A stretch of DNA of 64,000 nucleotides, from the NCBI RefSeq assembly GCF_004363095.1, contig NZ_SNYO01000003.1:558001-622000 (forward strand), given 5' to 3'. Within the stretch, counting starts at the first letter, position 1, and every line of letters begins with the position of its first letter. Made by a program: the position numbers and the translations under genes. Of the stretch, positions 33,101-40,314 are shown piece after piece. The notes under the pieces are model-generated. The model ran no database searches. It was not told where the DNA came from and saw only the letters and a program-made list of their open reading frames with translations. Origin of the DNA: Actinomycetospora succinea (lineage in GTDB: Bacteria > Actinomycetota > Actinomycetes > Mycobacteriales > Pseudonocardiaceae).

Positions 33101-33850
33101 CGGATCCTGCTCGACCGGGTGCGCGAGATACTCGGCGAGGCACGCACCACCTGGCCCGGCGGCCCGCAGGCGGCGCGGATCGCCGAGATCCGCACCCGCC
33201 TCGAGGGCGCGCTGCGCCTGGCCGTGCGCGCGGGCGTCGGGCCCGCGCCCGCCGCGACGCTGCGCGCGGTGCTCGGCGAGCACCTGGCCCGCGGCACGGT
33301 GGTGGTCGACGACGCCCGCCCGGACGGCGTCGTCGTGCTCACCGACGTCGGCGGGCCGGGTCCCCGACCCCCGCTGCCCCACGCCCGCGTGGCGGCGGGG
33401 ACGCCGCAGTGGTCGGCGGCCGCGGTCGACCGGCGTCTGGTCGCGCGCTCCGACGTCCTGCGCGCCCGGACCGCGGTCGAGGCGCTGGACGTGTTCCTGC
33501 GCGCGAGCCCGCGCGACCCGCGGACCGACCGGCTGCGCTACCGCCTCGAGGGCCTGCGGGTCGGGAACCACGCGCTCGTCGAGGTCGAGCTCCTGGCCCG
33601 CCCACCGAGCCTGTCCCCGCCCGACCTGGACCGCGCCGAACGGCTCTGGGGCGGCGACGGGGACGCACCCCACCTCCGCCTGGGCCTCGCCCCGGACGCC
33701 GACCACACGACCCTGGCCGAGGCGCTCGAGACCGAACGGCGGTCCTGGCAGCTCCGCCTCGCCCACCCGGCGTCGACGCACGGGCTGCGGATCGCGTCCG
33801 AGGCCGCGCTGCGGACCTGCGACGAGCTCCGGGCCCGGCTCGGGCGCTGA
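30164..33850 (+). CDS. Large membrane sensor histidine kinase with a long C-terminal extension
   Basis: The protein has 1228 residues. The N-terminal half has about ten membrane helices (to about residue 365), then a GAF-like region (about 385-500). The kinase core is complete: HisKA_3 with ERDLHDGAQHHLVSLRL near 545, N-box CCLEAVNNARKHA near 650, G1 DDGPGFDP and G2 GKGMRNLSAR. After about residue 735 the protein continues for nearly 500 residues: a Pro/acidic linker with a DVAEPD repeat, then an unrecognised mostly helical domain (about 975-1228). The start overlaps the previous gene by 4 bp. It is the only kinase in the cluster with an intact ATP site. Confidence 0.85.
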   Translation: MTATAAPAEPVPAVARARGPHPATLGWALLLTLTSLFSFVWLGLGAVIALAAWVPGLADPAADAGTWSRAIADAAARSEPAGQALVDYALSVAAIVLAVALMRRAPRWWVARWLVIALVGSAGAFNLQAHAAAAAARSAAGIEIGGVHQVVLHAVACLAYVVALLLHPTGRPGVDMRTTTGRLVVAAGSVGLLVVGFGTALLPHTVSCVLFFGAVVPGAGLVALTHRQRSGRLGSEQRTQVRLVVSVLLAAVVTMAVLGVMTVVLLLVGRPGLELVDPTAHGTHAPTGPLFWASRLASVAIALAVLVAADRPRLWSAERRFGRGLALAVLVVLAGGTVVITEAALAGVLGSVPALVVAILVGAALYPVLSERIERTVDQLLYGRRPTPYSALAGIVALTGPGDEEGPDVAAIAEAVGAGLGARWCRLTVTRPGLRDRTYRWAAAGGESDGDEGVEVVVRRGDERIGTLAVDRGAGAGLDAERRRLLGDIADSLTPVLEASRLGIDLERQLRAARAHAEHIAASRREVVAEMDHERRAIERDLHDGAQHHLVSLRLGLGLVEHHVRAGRVETARERLADALERIATAESRLAETATGVSSLVLSERGIVPALAADFLGVHPPVTLSSELAEGRRFDTDVEAAVYFCCLEAVNNARKHAPGATVTVRVSESTSASGAQLRFVVRDDGPGFDPAVLGDAAGKGMRNLSARIVRAGGGIALDSAPGKGTTVEGHVPVAPAPDEPAPAAPVEPLSEADAGDVGPSLLDRRTLTLTGLTDRPPSTTAPVRRPPSPPPPPGATGPTVPITPEHAPAGTDAVVVADLAGPSPSTAVTARVLTPGADEPDRDDVAEPDDVAEPDAVAEPDAAAEPDDVAEPDAAAEPDAATAPEVAEPDPGEDKPEDSAADEPEDSGEDEPADAAEDEPDAGPGDSGAPPASDGAPSPIPRAPEPRREPVTALTPFAVVPSPRESSRTVPVSVPPHAGRILLDRVREILGEARTTWPGGPQAARIAEIRTRLEGALRLAVRAGVGPAPAATLRAVLGEHLARGTVVVDDARPDGVVVLTDVGGPGPRPPLPHARVAAGTPQWSAAAVDRRLVARSDVLRARTAVEALDVFLRASPRDPRTDRLRYRLEGLRVGNHALVEVELLARPPSLSPPDLDRAERLWGGDGDAPHLRLGLAPDADHTTLAEALETERRSWQLRLAHPASTHGLRIASEAALRTCDELRARLGR
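32690..32797 (+). repeat. Six tandem 18-bp units coding D-x-x-A-E-P
   Basis: Units GACGACGTGGCGGAGCCG and close variants repeat six times without gaps, encoding an acidic DDVAEP/DAAAEP linker in the large kinase. The perfect 18-bp period suggests expansion by slippage, so the linker length may vary between strains. Confidence 0.9.
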
Positions 33851-33854
33851 GGCC

Positions 33855-33870
33855 CGGGGGTTCTCCCCCG
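33855..33870 (+). terminator. Short hairpin after the kinase cluster
   Basis: CGGGGG, loop TTCT, CCCCCG: a 6-bp stem 5 bp after the large kinase stop. The palindrome GGGGGCCGGCCCCC follows at 33880-33893. Together they likely end the cluster transcript. Confidence 0.5.
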
Positions 33871-33997
33871 CCGCGGCGCGGGGGCCGGCCCCCACCGGTC
33901 GGGGGCGCACTCCATCGTGACCTGGCTCTCACCGGCGCAGGCTTCCGACCAGCGCGAACACGCCGATCAGACGGTCCGCCGGAGTCGGGAGGCCACC

Positions 33998-34489
33998 ATG
34001 TCGATCATCGCCACCGCCGTGCCCACGCCGTGGTCGCGCGGCCGCCGCCGGGACCAGGAGTGGGCCGACATCCACTTCCGCGAGCACGAGGTCCGCACCC
34101 TGTGGCGCGCCGCCGCCGTCCGCGGCGGGCTCGGCGAGAAGATCCTCTCGCCGACCGGGACCGTGTGGGCCGTCCCCGACGTCACCGCGGTCCACCTCGG
34201 CCCGCCGCTGCGCTTCACGATCCGCCTGCGCCCCGCGCAGATCTGGGAGGACGCCACGAGCGCCGGACGGCACATGGCGAACGCGCTCGGCGTCGAGAAC
34301 GTGCGGTTCACCCAGCTGGCGCCCGGCTGGATCGAGATCCAGGCCCCGGCCGGCCCGATCGGACCGGACGAGCCCGTGCAGGACGCCGCCGACGCGACCC
34401 CGGAGCTGCCCCCGCGCCCCACGCGCCCGCTCTCCCCGGCCGTCGAGCGCGCCCTCGCCCGCGGGCACCGGAAGCCCACCCGGCGCTGA
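33998..34489 (+). CDS. Small hypothetical protein resembling the N-terminal region of FtsK/Tra-type proteins
   Basis: The 163-residue soluble protein starts at ATG 33998 with CGGGAGG upstream. The core pattern PPLRFTIRLRPAQIWEDATS, then HMANALGVENVRFTQLAPGWIEIQ, recalls the beta-alpha domain before the motor of actinobacterial FtsK-like transfer proteins. No Walker motifs are present, so it cannot itself be a motor. The C-terminus is Pro/Arg-rich. The resemblance is from pattern memory, not a search. No conjugation genes lie nearby. It ends 8 bp before a repeated hairpin. Confidence 0.55.
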   Translation: MSIIATAVPTPWSRGRRRDQEWADIHFREHEVRTLWRAAAVRGGLGEKILSPTGTVWAVPDVTAVHLGPPLRFTIRLRPAQIWEDATSAGRHMANALGVENVRFTQLAPGWIEIQAPAGPIGPDEPVQDAADATPELPPRPTRPLSPAVERALARGHRKPTRR

Positions 34490-34496
34490 GGCGTGA

Positions 34497-34543
34497 GCGG
34501 ACGTCACCCTCGCTGCCCCCGACGCCGCGAGGGTGACGTCCGC
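34497..34543. terminator. Repeated long hairpin, copy 1 (bidirectional terminator)
   Basis: GCGGACGTCACCCTCGC and its exact reverse complement form a 17-bp stem around a 13-base interior (TGCCCCCGACGCC). The element sits between genes converging from 34489 and 34561. Stem and loop are nearly identical to 37690-37742, so it is a repeated element and not just a chance terminator. Confidence 0.85.
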
Positions 34544-34560
34544 GCCGTCCCGGGATGCGC

Positions 34561-35202
34561 TCAGCGCCCCAGACCGTGCTCGCGGGCGCGGGCGATCGCC
34601 GCGAAGCGGTCGGTCACGGCGAGCTTCGCGTAGGTGCTCGAGAGGTAGTTGCGCACGGTCTTGCTGCTCAGGCTGAGCTCGGCGGCGATGCCCGCGGTCG
34701 AGCGGCCCTTCGCGAGCAGGGCCAGGACGCGTCGCTCCTGGGTCGTGAGGTCCGGGAACGGCGCCGCGGGGCCACGGTCGTCGTCGAGGCGGGCGACGAG
34801 CCCGGCGGCGGCCGCGGTCCCGACGGCCAGGCCGCCGTGGGCGACGACGGACACCGCCGCGGACAGCTCGTCGCTGTCGGCGCCCTTGAGCACGTAACCG
34901 CGCGCGCCGGCCCGCAGGGCCGCGAGCACCGCCTCGTCGTCCTCCACCATCGTCAGCACGAGCACGGCCGGCGGCGCCTCCCCCGCCGCGATCTGCCGCG
35001 TCGCCTCCACGCCGCCCATGCCCGGCATCCGCAGGTCCATGAGGACGACGTCGCACGCCGTGCCCGCCAGCAGCGCGAGCGCGTCCTCGCCCGACGACGC
35101 CTCCCCCACGCACGCCAGGCCCGCGGTGCGCTCGGTCATGGCGCGCAGGCCCGACCGGTAGAGCGGGTGGTCGTCGACGAGCACGAGCCGGAGCTCTCTC
35201 AC
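34561..35202 (-). CDS. LuxR/NarL-family response regulator
   Basis: The 213-residue regulator has a receiver domain with VDDHPLYRSGLRAM, phospho-acceptor Asp in VVLMDLRMPGMGG, LVLTMVEDDE and YVLKGA. The LuxR-type helix-turn-helix follows (LTTQERRVLALLAKGRSTAGIA, SSKTVRNYLSSTYAKL). GTG 35202 overlaps the partner kinase stop by 4 bp (GTGA). It is the output half of a two-component pair distinct from the 28-34 kb cluster. The target genes are unknown. Confidence 0.93.
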   Translation of the reverse strand: MRELRLVLVDDHPLYRSGLRAMTERTAGLACVGEASSGEDALALLAGTACDVVLMDLRMPGMGGVEATRQIAAGEAPPAVLVLTMVEDDEAVLAALRAGARGYVLKGADSDELSAAVSVVAHGGLAVGTAAAAGLVARLDDDRGPAAPFPDLTTQERRVLALLAKGRSTAGIAAELSLSSKTVRNYLSSTYAKLAVTDRFAAIARAREHGLGR

Positions 35203-37127
35203 GGCGCCGGCTCCGCGACCGGCTCCCGCAGCGGGATGCGCACCGCCACCCGGGCGCCCCCGCCCTCGACGGACGTCAGGCGCGTCGTGCCGCCCAGCTC
35301 GGCCGCGCGCCGCCGGATCGACCCGAGCCCGACGCCCTCGCCCGCGGCGGCCTCGAAGCCCACGCCGTCGTCGCGCACCTCGACGGCGAGCTCGCCGCCC
35401 GTCGCCGCGATCGTCACGTCGCAGCGGGACGCGCCCGCGTGCCGGGCCGCGTTGGCGAGGGCCTCGCAGACGATGCGGTAGGTCGCCACCTCCACCGCGG
35501 CCGGCAGGTCCGCGGGCACCTCGTCGAGGTCGAGGACCACCCGGGGCCCGGCCGCGCGCCGTGCGTGCTCGGCGAGCGCCCCGGCCAGGCCGAGCTCGTC
35601 GAGCGCCGGTGGCCGCAGCCCGTGCACGAGGTGGCGCAGGTCGGCGATCGCCGCCCGGAGGCCGGCCTTCACCGCGTCGAGCTCGGCGGCGACCGCCGGG
35701 TCGGCGGCGACGCGCACGCCGTCTAGCCCCAGCACGGCGTGGGCGAGGACGGGGCCGAGGCCGTCGTGCAGGTCGTGGTGCAGGCGCCGGCGCTCCTCCT
35801 CGGCCGCGAGCACCAGACCCTCGCGCGCCGCCTGCAGCTCGTCGACCAGCGCGGACGCGTGCAGCGTCGCGCCCAGCGTGCGGGCGAACGCCGTGAGCAG
35901 GGGGTCGGCGGACCGGTCGCCGGTGACGCGCAGGGTGCCGACGGTCGCGCCGGCGACCACCATCGGGATCGCGGTGCCGGCGCCCGGCGCGGGCGGCGTG
36001 CCGGCGCGGGCGAGCTCGATCCCCTCCCGGTCGAGCACCGCGACGCCGTCGAGCGCCGCGCCCGCCCGGACGGCCTCGGCCGCGCCCGCCAGCGGCCCGT
36101 CGAGGCGCGCGGTGACCGAGGCCAGCGCGGTCAGCGGCTCGGCCGCCGGACCGTGGACGAAGCGCCGCACCCCGCGGGCGGCGACCTCGCGCAGCGGGGC
36201 GAAGGCGACGGCCACCGCGGCCACCCCGAGGAAGCCCGCCGCGTCCGGCACCCACGCCCCGGCCGCGGCCACCACGACGACGTAGAGCACCGAGCACGTC
36301 GCGGCGGCGAGGCCGGCGACGACGGTCCGGTCGACGGCGACGTCGAGGCCCGGCAGGCCGTCGAGGACCGCGGCGGCCACCGTGCCGGCGACGATCACCA
36401 CCCCGATCCCCATGAGCAGGTCACCGACCACGATCGGGACGCCGGGCAGGAACACCAGCACCACGAGGAGCGCGACCGCGACGACGAACCGCCGCAGCGA
36501 CCGCCGGTCGGCGCGCGGCGCTCCCCGGTACCGGACGACCGCGGACGCGAGGCAGGCGAGCGCGCTGACGAGGGTGGCGAGCGTGAGCACCGCGGTGGCC
36601 CCGTCGACGGGGAGCCCGAGACCCAGCGGGGACGCCGTCCCGTCCTCGAGCCGCGACTGCAGGACCCCGACCACGACCAGCGCGCCGAGCAGCGTCAGCA
36701 CCAGCGCCTGGAGCGGGCGCCACCGTCGCGACGGCACCCGGCCGGTCGGGAACCACAGCGGCAGCAGCGTGGGGATCGCGAGGAACGGCACCCACGTGAT
36801 CTCGCTGATCCAGCGCGCCCAGGACGCCGGCACCGTCGGGCCGACGTGCCCGGCCCACTCCGCGAGCACGAAGCTCACCGCGAGCCCGGCGGTCGACAGC
36901 AGCACCAGCCCCACCCGGTGGCGCGGCGCGCGGGTCAGGACCAGCGCGCCGGCGACGGGGACCAGCCCGCCGATGACGGCGTCCACCACGTAGACCCCCG
37001 CGACGCCGTGCTCCGCGGCGTTGGCGACGGCCAGCGGGATCCCGATCACGACGAGCGCGGCCGCGAGCCCGGCGACGGCCCACGGCCAGCGGCGGGTCAC
37101 GGGGTCGGCGGGCACGTCGATCAGCAT
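35199..37127 (-). CDS. Membrane sensor histidine kinase, NarL type
   Basis: The 642-residue protein has about nine membrane helices (to about 310), a GAF-like region (about 325-410), and an intact kinase core: HisKA_3 EERRRLHHDLHDGLGPVL near 430, N-box EALANAARHA, G1 VRDDGVGFE and G2 GVGLGSIRRR. It is transcribed with its regulator through a 4-bp overlap. No recognisable periplasmic sensor domain is present, so the signal may be sensed within the membrane. Confidence 0.92.
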   Translation of the reverse strand: MLIDVPADPVTRRWPWAVAGLAAALVVIGIPLAVANAAEHGVAGVYVVDAVIGGLVPVAGALVLTRAPRHRVGLVLLSTAGLAVSFVLAEWAGHVGPTVPASWARWISEITWVPFLAIPTLLPLWFPTGRVPSRRWRPLQALVLTLLGALVVVGVLQSRLEDGTASPLGLGLPVDGATAVLTLATLVSALACLASAVVRYRGAPRADRRSLRRFVVAVALLVVLVFLPGVPIVVGDLLMGIGVVIVAGTVAAAVLDGLPGLDVAVDRTVVAGLAAATCSVLYVVVVAAAGAWVPDAAGFLGVAAVAVAFAPLREVAARGVRRFVHGPAAEPLTALASVTARLDGPLAGAAEAVRAGAALDGVAVLDREGIELARAGTPPAPGAGTAIPMVVAGATVGTLRVTGDRSADPLLTAFARTLGATLHASALVDELQAAREGLVLAAEEERRRLHHDLHDGLGPVLAHAVLGLDGVRVAADPAVAAELDAVKAGLRAAIADLRHLVHGLRPPALDELGLAGALAEHARRAAGPRVVLDLDEVPADLPAAVEVATYRIVCEALANAARHAGASRCDVTIAATGGELAVEVRDDGVGFEAAAGEGVGLGSIRRRAAELGGTTRLTSVEGGGARVAVRIPLREPVAEPAP

Positions 37128-37270
37128 CGCCGACCGGTGTCCCGGATCGCCACGGTCAGGACGTCCCGGGCATCTCGGGACACCGCGGCTCTGCCGTCGC
37201 GGTCGGCCCGCCCGCTGTGCTCGTCGTCGGCACGCCGCCGACGGGGCGGCGCGGGATCACGGAGGCAGCG

Positions 37271-37681
37271 ATGGACCGGCAGGCATGGATCCGGGTGACG
37301 GCGGTGGCGGCGTTGCTCGGCGCGCTGGCGTGGATCGTCAAGTGGGCGGCGATCGCGGCCCAGGGCGGCGGGCAGAGCCTGGTCGACGTCTCGGTGTTCT
37401 TCGTGGGGCTCGTGCTCGCGGCGATCGGCTCGGCGTCGCTCACCCTGCGCCTCACCCGCGGCCGGTCCGCCGTGGTGACGACGTCGGCCGTGGTCGGCGG
37501 CGCCGTGCTGACCGTGCTCCTCGTGCCGGGCCTGTCGATCGTGTCGAACGCGGTCTTCGGCGAGGGCACGGTGGCGGGCACCGAGGGCGGCATCGCGGTC
37601 CTCGTCGTCGCCCTGCTCGTCGTCGGCGTGACGGGCCTGCGGGCCCCGGCGACCCGCCGCGCGCCGGTCCCGGCGGGCTGA
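37271..37681 (+). CDS. Small four-helix membrane protein, hypothetical
   Basis: The 136-residue protein starts at ATG 37271 (MDRQAWIRVTAVAALLGALA) after GGAGGC, and has four hydrophobic helices with a short Arg/Pro tail. It is divergent from the sensor kinase at 37127. No family is recognised. It ends 8 bp before a repeated hairpin, as the gene at 33998 also does. Confidence 0.7.
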   Translation: MDRQAWIRVTAVAALLGALAWIVKWAAIAAQGGGQSLVDVSVFFVGLVLAAIGSASLTLRLTRGRSAVVTTSAVVGGAVLTVLLVPGLSIVSNAVFGEGTVAGTEGGIAVLVVALLVVGVTGLRAPATRRAPVPAG

Positions 37682-37689
37682 TCCCGGGA

Positions 37690-37742
37690 CGAGCGGACGT
37701 CACCCTCGCTGCCCCCGACGCAGCGAGGGTGACGTCCGCTCG
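37690..37742. terminator. Repeated long hairpin, copy 2 (bidirectional terminator)
   Basis: The stem is 22 bp and perfect (arms beginning CGAGCGGACGTCACCCTCGC), around a 9-base loop CCCCCGACG. The first copy at 34497 has the same core stem and the same loop letters. It lies between the converging genes ending at 37681 and 37779. Confidence 0.85.
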
Positions 37743-37778
37743 CGGCCCGGGTACCTCGATCGCCGCGTATCCACCCGT

Positions 37779-38444
37779 CTAGCGCTCGCCCGATATCCCC
37801 GGAGACGACGCGATCGCCCCGCCCGTCAGCGCCTCGATCCCCGGCCCGACGACGGCGAGGAGCATGTCGGCGAGGACGTCGGCAGGCTCGGCGTCGCCCA
37901 CCCGCGCGGCGTCGGGGTCGCCCAGCCACCAGTCCGCCAGCCCCTCGGCGGCACCGACGAGCGTGTGCGCGTAGGGCAGCGCGACGGCCCGGGGCACGCC
38001 GAGGCCGCCCGCCATGAGGTCCGCGGCCTGCTCGACGATGCGCCGGCGCAGGGCGTCGACCTCGCCGGCGAAGGGGCCCGTCGACGCCTGCCGATAGAGC
38101 ACCGTCCACCCCGCCCGCTGCGTGGTCAGGGCGTGGAAGAAGGCGCGCAGGGCCCGGCGCAGCCGCACGAGCGGGGCGTCGCCGCTCTCCCCGGCGGCGG
38201 TCTGCACCGCGTCCAGGAGCCGCCCGGCCTCGCGGTGCAGGCAGGCGGCGAAGAGCTCGTCCTTGCTGCCCCCGTGCACGTAGACCAGCGGCTTGCTCAC
38301 CCCGGCCCGGGCGGCGACGGCGTCCATCGACGCGCCGTGGAAGCCCTCCTCGGAGAACACCGCGACCGCGGCGTCGAGGACCTGGCGACGGCGGACCTCG
38401 GGCGCGAGGCGCTGGCGTCCCGTGCGGGACGTCTCCGCGGTCAC
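37779..38444 (-). CDS. TetR-family transcriptional regulator
   Basis: The 221-residue repressor has an N-terminal TetR helix-turn-helix (about 18-64): RRRQVLDAAVAVFSEEGFHGASMDAVAARAGVSKPLVYVHGG, with the second part as recognition helix. The C-terminal ligand domain (about 80-215) is helical. It is divergent from the SCP2/acyl-CoA dehydrogenase pair, with 81 bp between and a TACC-type site in that gap, so it probably represses those lipid genes and itself. The ligand is likely an acyl-CoA or steroid derivative; that is inference. Confidence 0.9.
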   Translation of the reverse strand: MTAETSRTGRQRLAPEVRRRQVLDAAVAVFSEEGFHGASMDAVAARAGVSKPLVYVHGGSKDELFAACLHREAGRLLDAVQTAAGESGDAPLVRLRRALRAFFHALTTQRAGWTVLYRQASTGPFAGEVDALRRRIVEQAADLMAGGLGVPRAVALPYAHTLVGAAEGLADWWLGDPDAARVGDAEPADVLADMLLAVVGPGIEALTGGAIASSPGISGER

Positions 38445-38458
38445 GCTTGCGTCCTAAC

Positions 38459-38470
38459 TACCGGTGCGTA
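38459..38470. promoter_or_regulatory. TetR-type operator candidate between tetR and the SCP2 gene
   Basis: TACCGGTGCGTA has outer TAC/GTA symmetry and shares TACCGGT with the stronger palindrome TACCGGTCGGTA at 17097. It lies 14 bp upstream of the TetR start and 55 bp before the SCP2-type gene. Confidence 0.45.
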
Positions 38471-38525
38471 AAGTACGGCGCGTTGGCGGGACCGCCAGTA
38501 CCGGACACCACGACGGAGTGAGCCC

Positions 38526-39059
38526 GTGCCCGAGAAGATCGACGTCAACGAGCTGGGTCGCACCGTCGACCCGAAGTCGTTGTCCGACGACGAGCTGGTC
38601 GGCGCCCTGCGCGACGGCCTGGCCGACGGCGGGGGCAAGGACATCGACCCCTCCCTGTTCGCTCGTCTGGTCAAGAGCACCGGCAAGGGCCAGCTCGAGG
38701 CCGTCATGGCGTCGGACGTCCGCCGGCCGGTGCTCGACGCCATCTTCGGGCGGATGGCGGAGTTCTACTCCTCGAAGGGTTCCAGTGCGAAGCGCCAGGT
38801 CGTGCACTGGCACGTCACCGGCGCGCCGTCGGGCAGCGACGACTTCCAGACGGTCATGCAGCACGGCAGGTGCGAGGTGTCCGAGACGCTCTCCGAGGAG
38901 CCGCGCACCGAGCTGTCCATGGACGGCGTGCAGTTCCTCAAGGTCGTCACCAACAACGCCTCGCCGGTCACGCTGTTCATGACCCGCAAGCTCAAGGTCT
39001 CGGGCGACGTCGGCTTCGCGACGGCCCTGCAGAAGATGTTCACGATCCCCTCGGCGTGA
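38526..39059 (+). CDS. SCP2 sterol-transfer-domain-like protein
   Basis: The 177-residue soluble protein has a helical N-terminus (DPKSLSDDELVGALRDGL) and a C-terminal region resembling the SCP2 lipid-binding fold: VHWHVTGAPSGSDDFQTVMQ, then DGVQFLKVVTNNASPVTLFMTRKLKVSGD. SCP2-type proteins bind or carry sterols or acyl chains. The GTG start follows GGAG. It is 13 bp upstream of an acyl-CoA dehydrogenase gene, so a joint role in lipid breakdown fits. The family call is moderately sure; no residue proves the ligand. Confidence 0.75.
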   Translation: MPEKIDVNELGRTVDPKSLSDDELVGALRDGLADGGGKDIDPSLFARLVKSTGKGQLEAVMASDVRRPVLDAIFGRMAEFYSSKGSSAKRQVVHWHVTGAPSGSDDFQTVMQHGRCEVSETLSEEPRTELSMDGVQFLKVVTNNASPVTLFMTRKLKVSGDVGFATALQKMFTIPSA

Positions 39060-39072
39060 CAGGAGCCCCGCG

Positions 39073-40284
39073 ATGACCTTCTCCATGGAGCTCTCCGAGG
39101 AGCACACCGACCTGCGCGACTGGGCCCACGGGTTCGCCGCCGACGTCATCCGCCCGGCCGCGGCCGAGTGGGACGAGCGCGAGGAGACCCCGTGGCCGGT
39201 GCTGCAGGAGGCCGCGAAGATCGAGCTGTACAACTTCGAGACCCTGGCCAGCTTCTGGGGCGACGAGACGGGCCTGAGCCTGCCCATCGTCAACGAGGAG
39301 CTGTTCTGGGGTGACGGCGGCATCGGGATGGCGATCTTCGGGACCACCCTCGCCGTCGCGGGCATCTTCTCCTCGGGCACGCCCGAGCAGATGGTCGAGT
39401 TCATCCCGCAGTGCTACGGCGACGCCGCCGACGTGAAGCTCGGCGCGTTCTGCTCGTCGGAGCCCGAGTCGGGCTCGGACGTCTCGGCCATGCGCACCCG
39501 TGCGACCTACGACGAGGCGAAGGACGAGTGGACGCTCACCGGCGCCAAGGCGTGGGCGACCAACGGCGGCATCGCGAACATCCACGTCGTGCAGGCCGTC
39601 GTCGACTCCTCGCTCGGCTCGCGCGGCCAGGCGGCGTTCGTCGTGCCCCCGAACACCCCGGGGCTCGAGACGGCGAAGAAGATCAAGAAGATGGGTCTGC
39701 GGGCGTCGCACACCGCCGACGTCTTCCTCGACGACGTCAAGGTCCCCGGCTCGTGCCTGCTCGGCGGCAAGGAGAAGCTCGACGAGCGCCTGGCGCGGGC
39801 GCGCGAGGGCGTGAAGTCCAAGGGCTCGTCGGCCATGCAGACCTTCGAGCTGTCCCGCCCGACGGTCGGCGCGCAGGCCATCGGGATCGCGCGCGCGGCG
39901 TACGAGTACGCGCTGGACTACGCCAAGAGCCGCGAGACGTTCGGCCGCCCGATCATCGACAACCAGTCGATCGCGTTCACGCTCGCCGACATGAAGACCG
40001 AGATCGACGCCGCCCGCATGCTCGTGTGGCGCGCCGCGTGGATGGGCCGCAACGGCGTGGCGTTCGAGGCCGGCGAGGGCTCGATGTCCAAGCTCAAGGC
40101 CGGACGCGTCGCCGTGTGGGCCACCGAGCGCGCCATCCAGATCCTCGGCGGCGCCGGCTACTCGCGCGAGCACCCCGTCGAGCGGATGCACCGCGACTCG
40201 AAGATCTACGACATCTTCGAGGGCACCGAGCAGATCCAGCAGCTCGTCATCGCCCGCGCGATCAGCGGGCGCCACATCGCCTGA
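39073..40284 (+). CDS. Acyl-CoA dehydrogenase
   Basis: The 403-residue flavoenzyme matches the normal family length. The N-terminal helical domain begins MTFSMELSEEHTDLRDWAHG, the beta domain has LGAFCSSEPESGSDVSAMRT, and the C-terminal domain has YAKSRETFGRPIIDNQ and a catalytic Glu near residue 383 in YDIFEGTEQIQQL. It is co-transcribed with the SCP2-like gene and probably under the divergent TetR. Chain-length or steroid side-chain preference cannot be read from the sequence. Confidence 0.93.
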   Translation: MTFSMELSEEHTDLRDWAHGFAADVIRPAAAEWDEREETPWPVLQEAAKIELYNFETLASFWGDETGLSLPIVNEELFWGDGGIGMAIFGTTLAVAGIFSSGTPEQMVEFIPQCYGDAADVKLGAFCSSEPESGSDVSAMRTRATYDEAKDEWTLTGAKAWATNGGIANIHVVQAVVDSSLGSRGQAAFVVPPNTPGLETAKKIKKMGLRASHTADVFLDDVKVPGSCLLGGKEKLDERLARAREGVKSKGSSAMQTFELSRPTVGAQAIGIARAAYEYALDYAKSRETFGRPIIDNQSIAFTLADMKTEIDAARMLVWRAAWMGRNGVAFEAGEGSMSKLKAGRVAVWATERAIQILGGAGYSREHPVERMHRDSKIYDIFEGTEQIQQLVIARAISGRHIA

Positions 40285-40314
40285 GGCGTCGAGGACGGCG
40301 GGTCGTCCCGCGGG

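Noticed and set aside
29873-33910. Minus-strand open frame of 1345 codons opposite the large kinase
   Set aside because: It mirrors the kinase coding frame, has no family motif, and the plus strand carries complete HisKA_3 and ATPase boxes.
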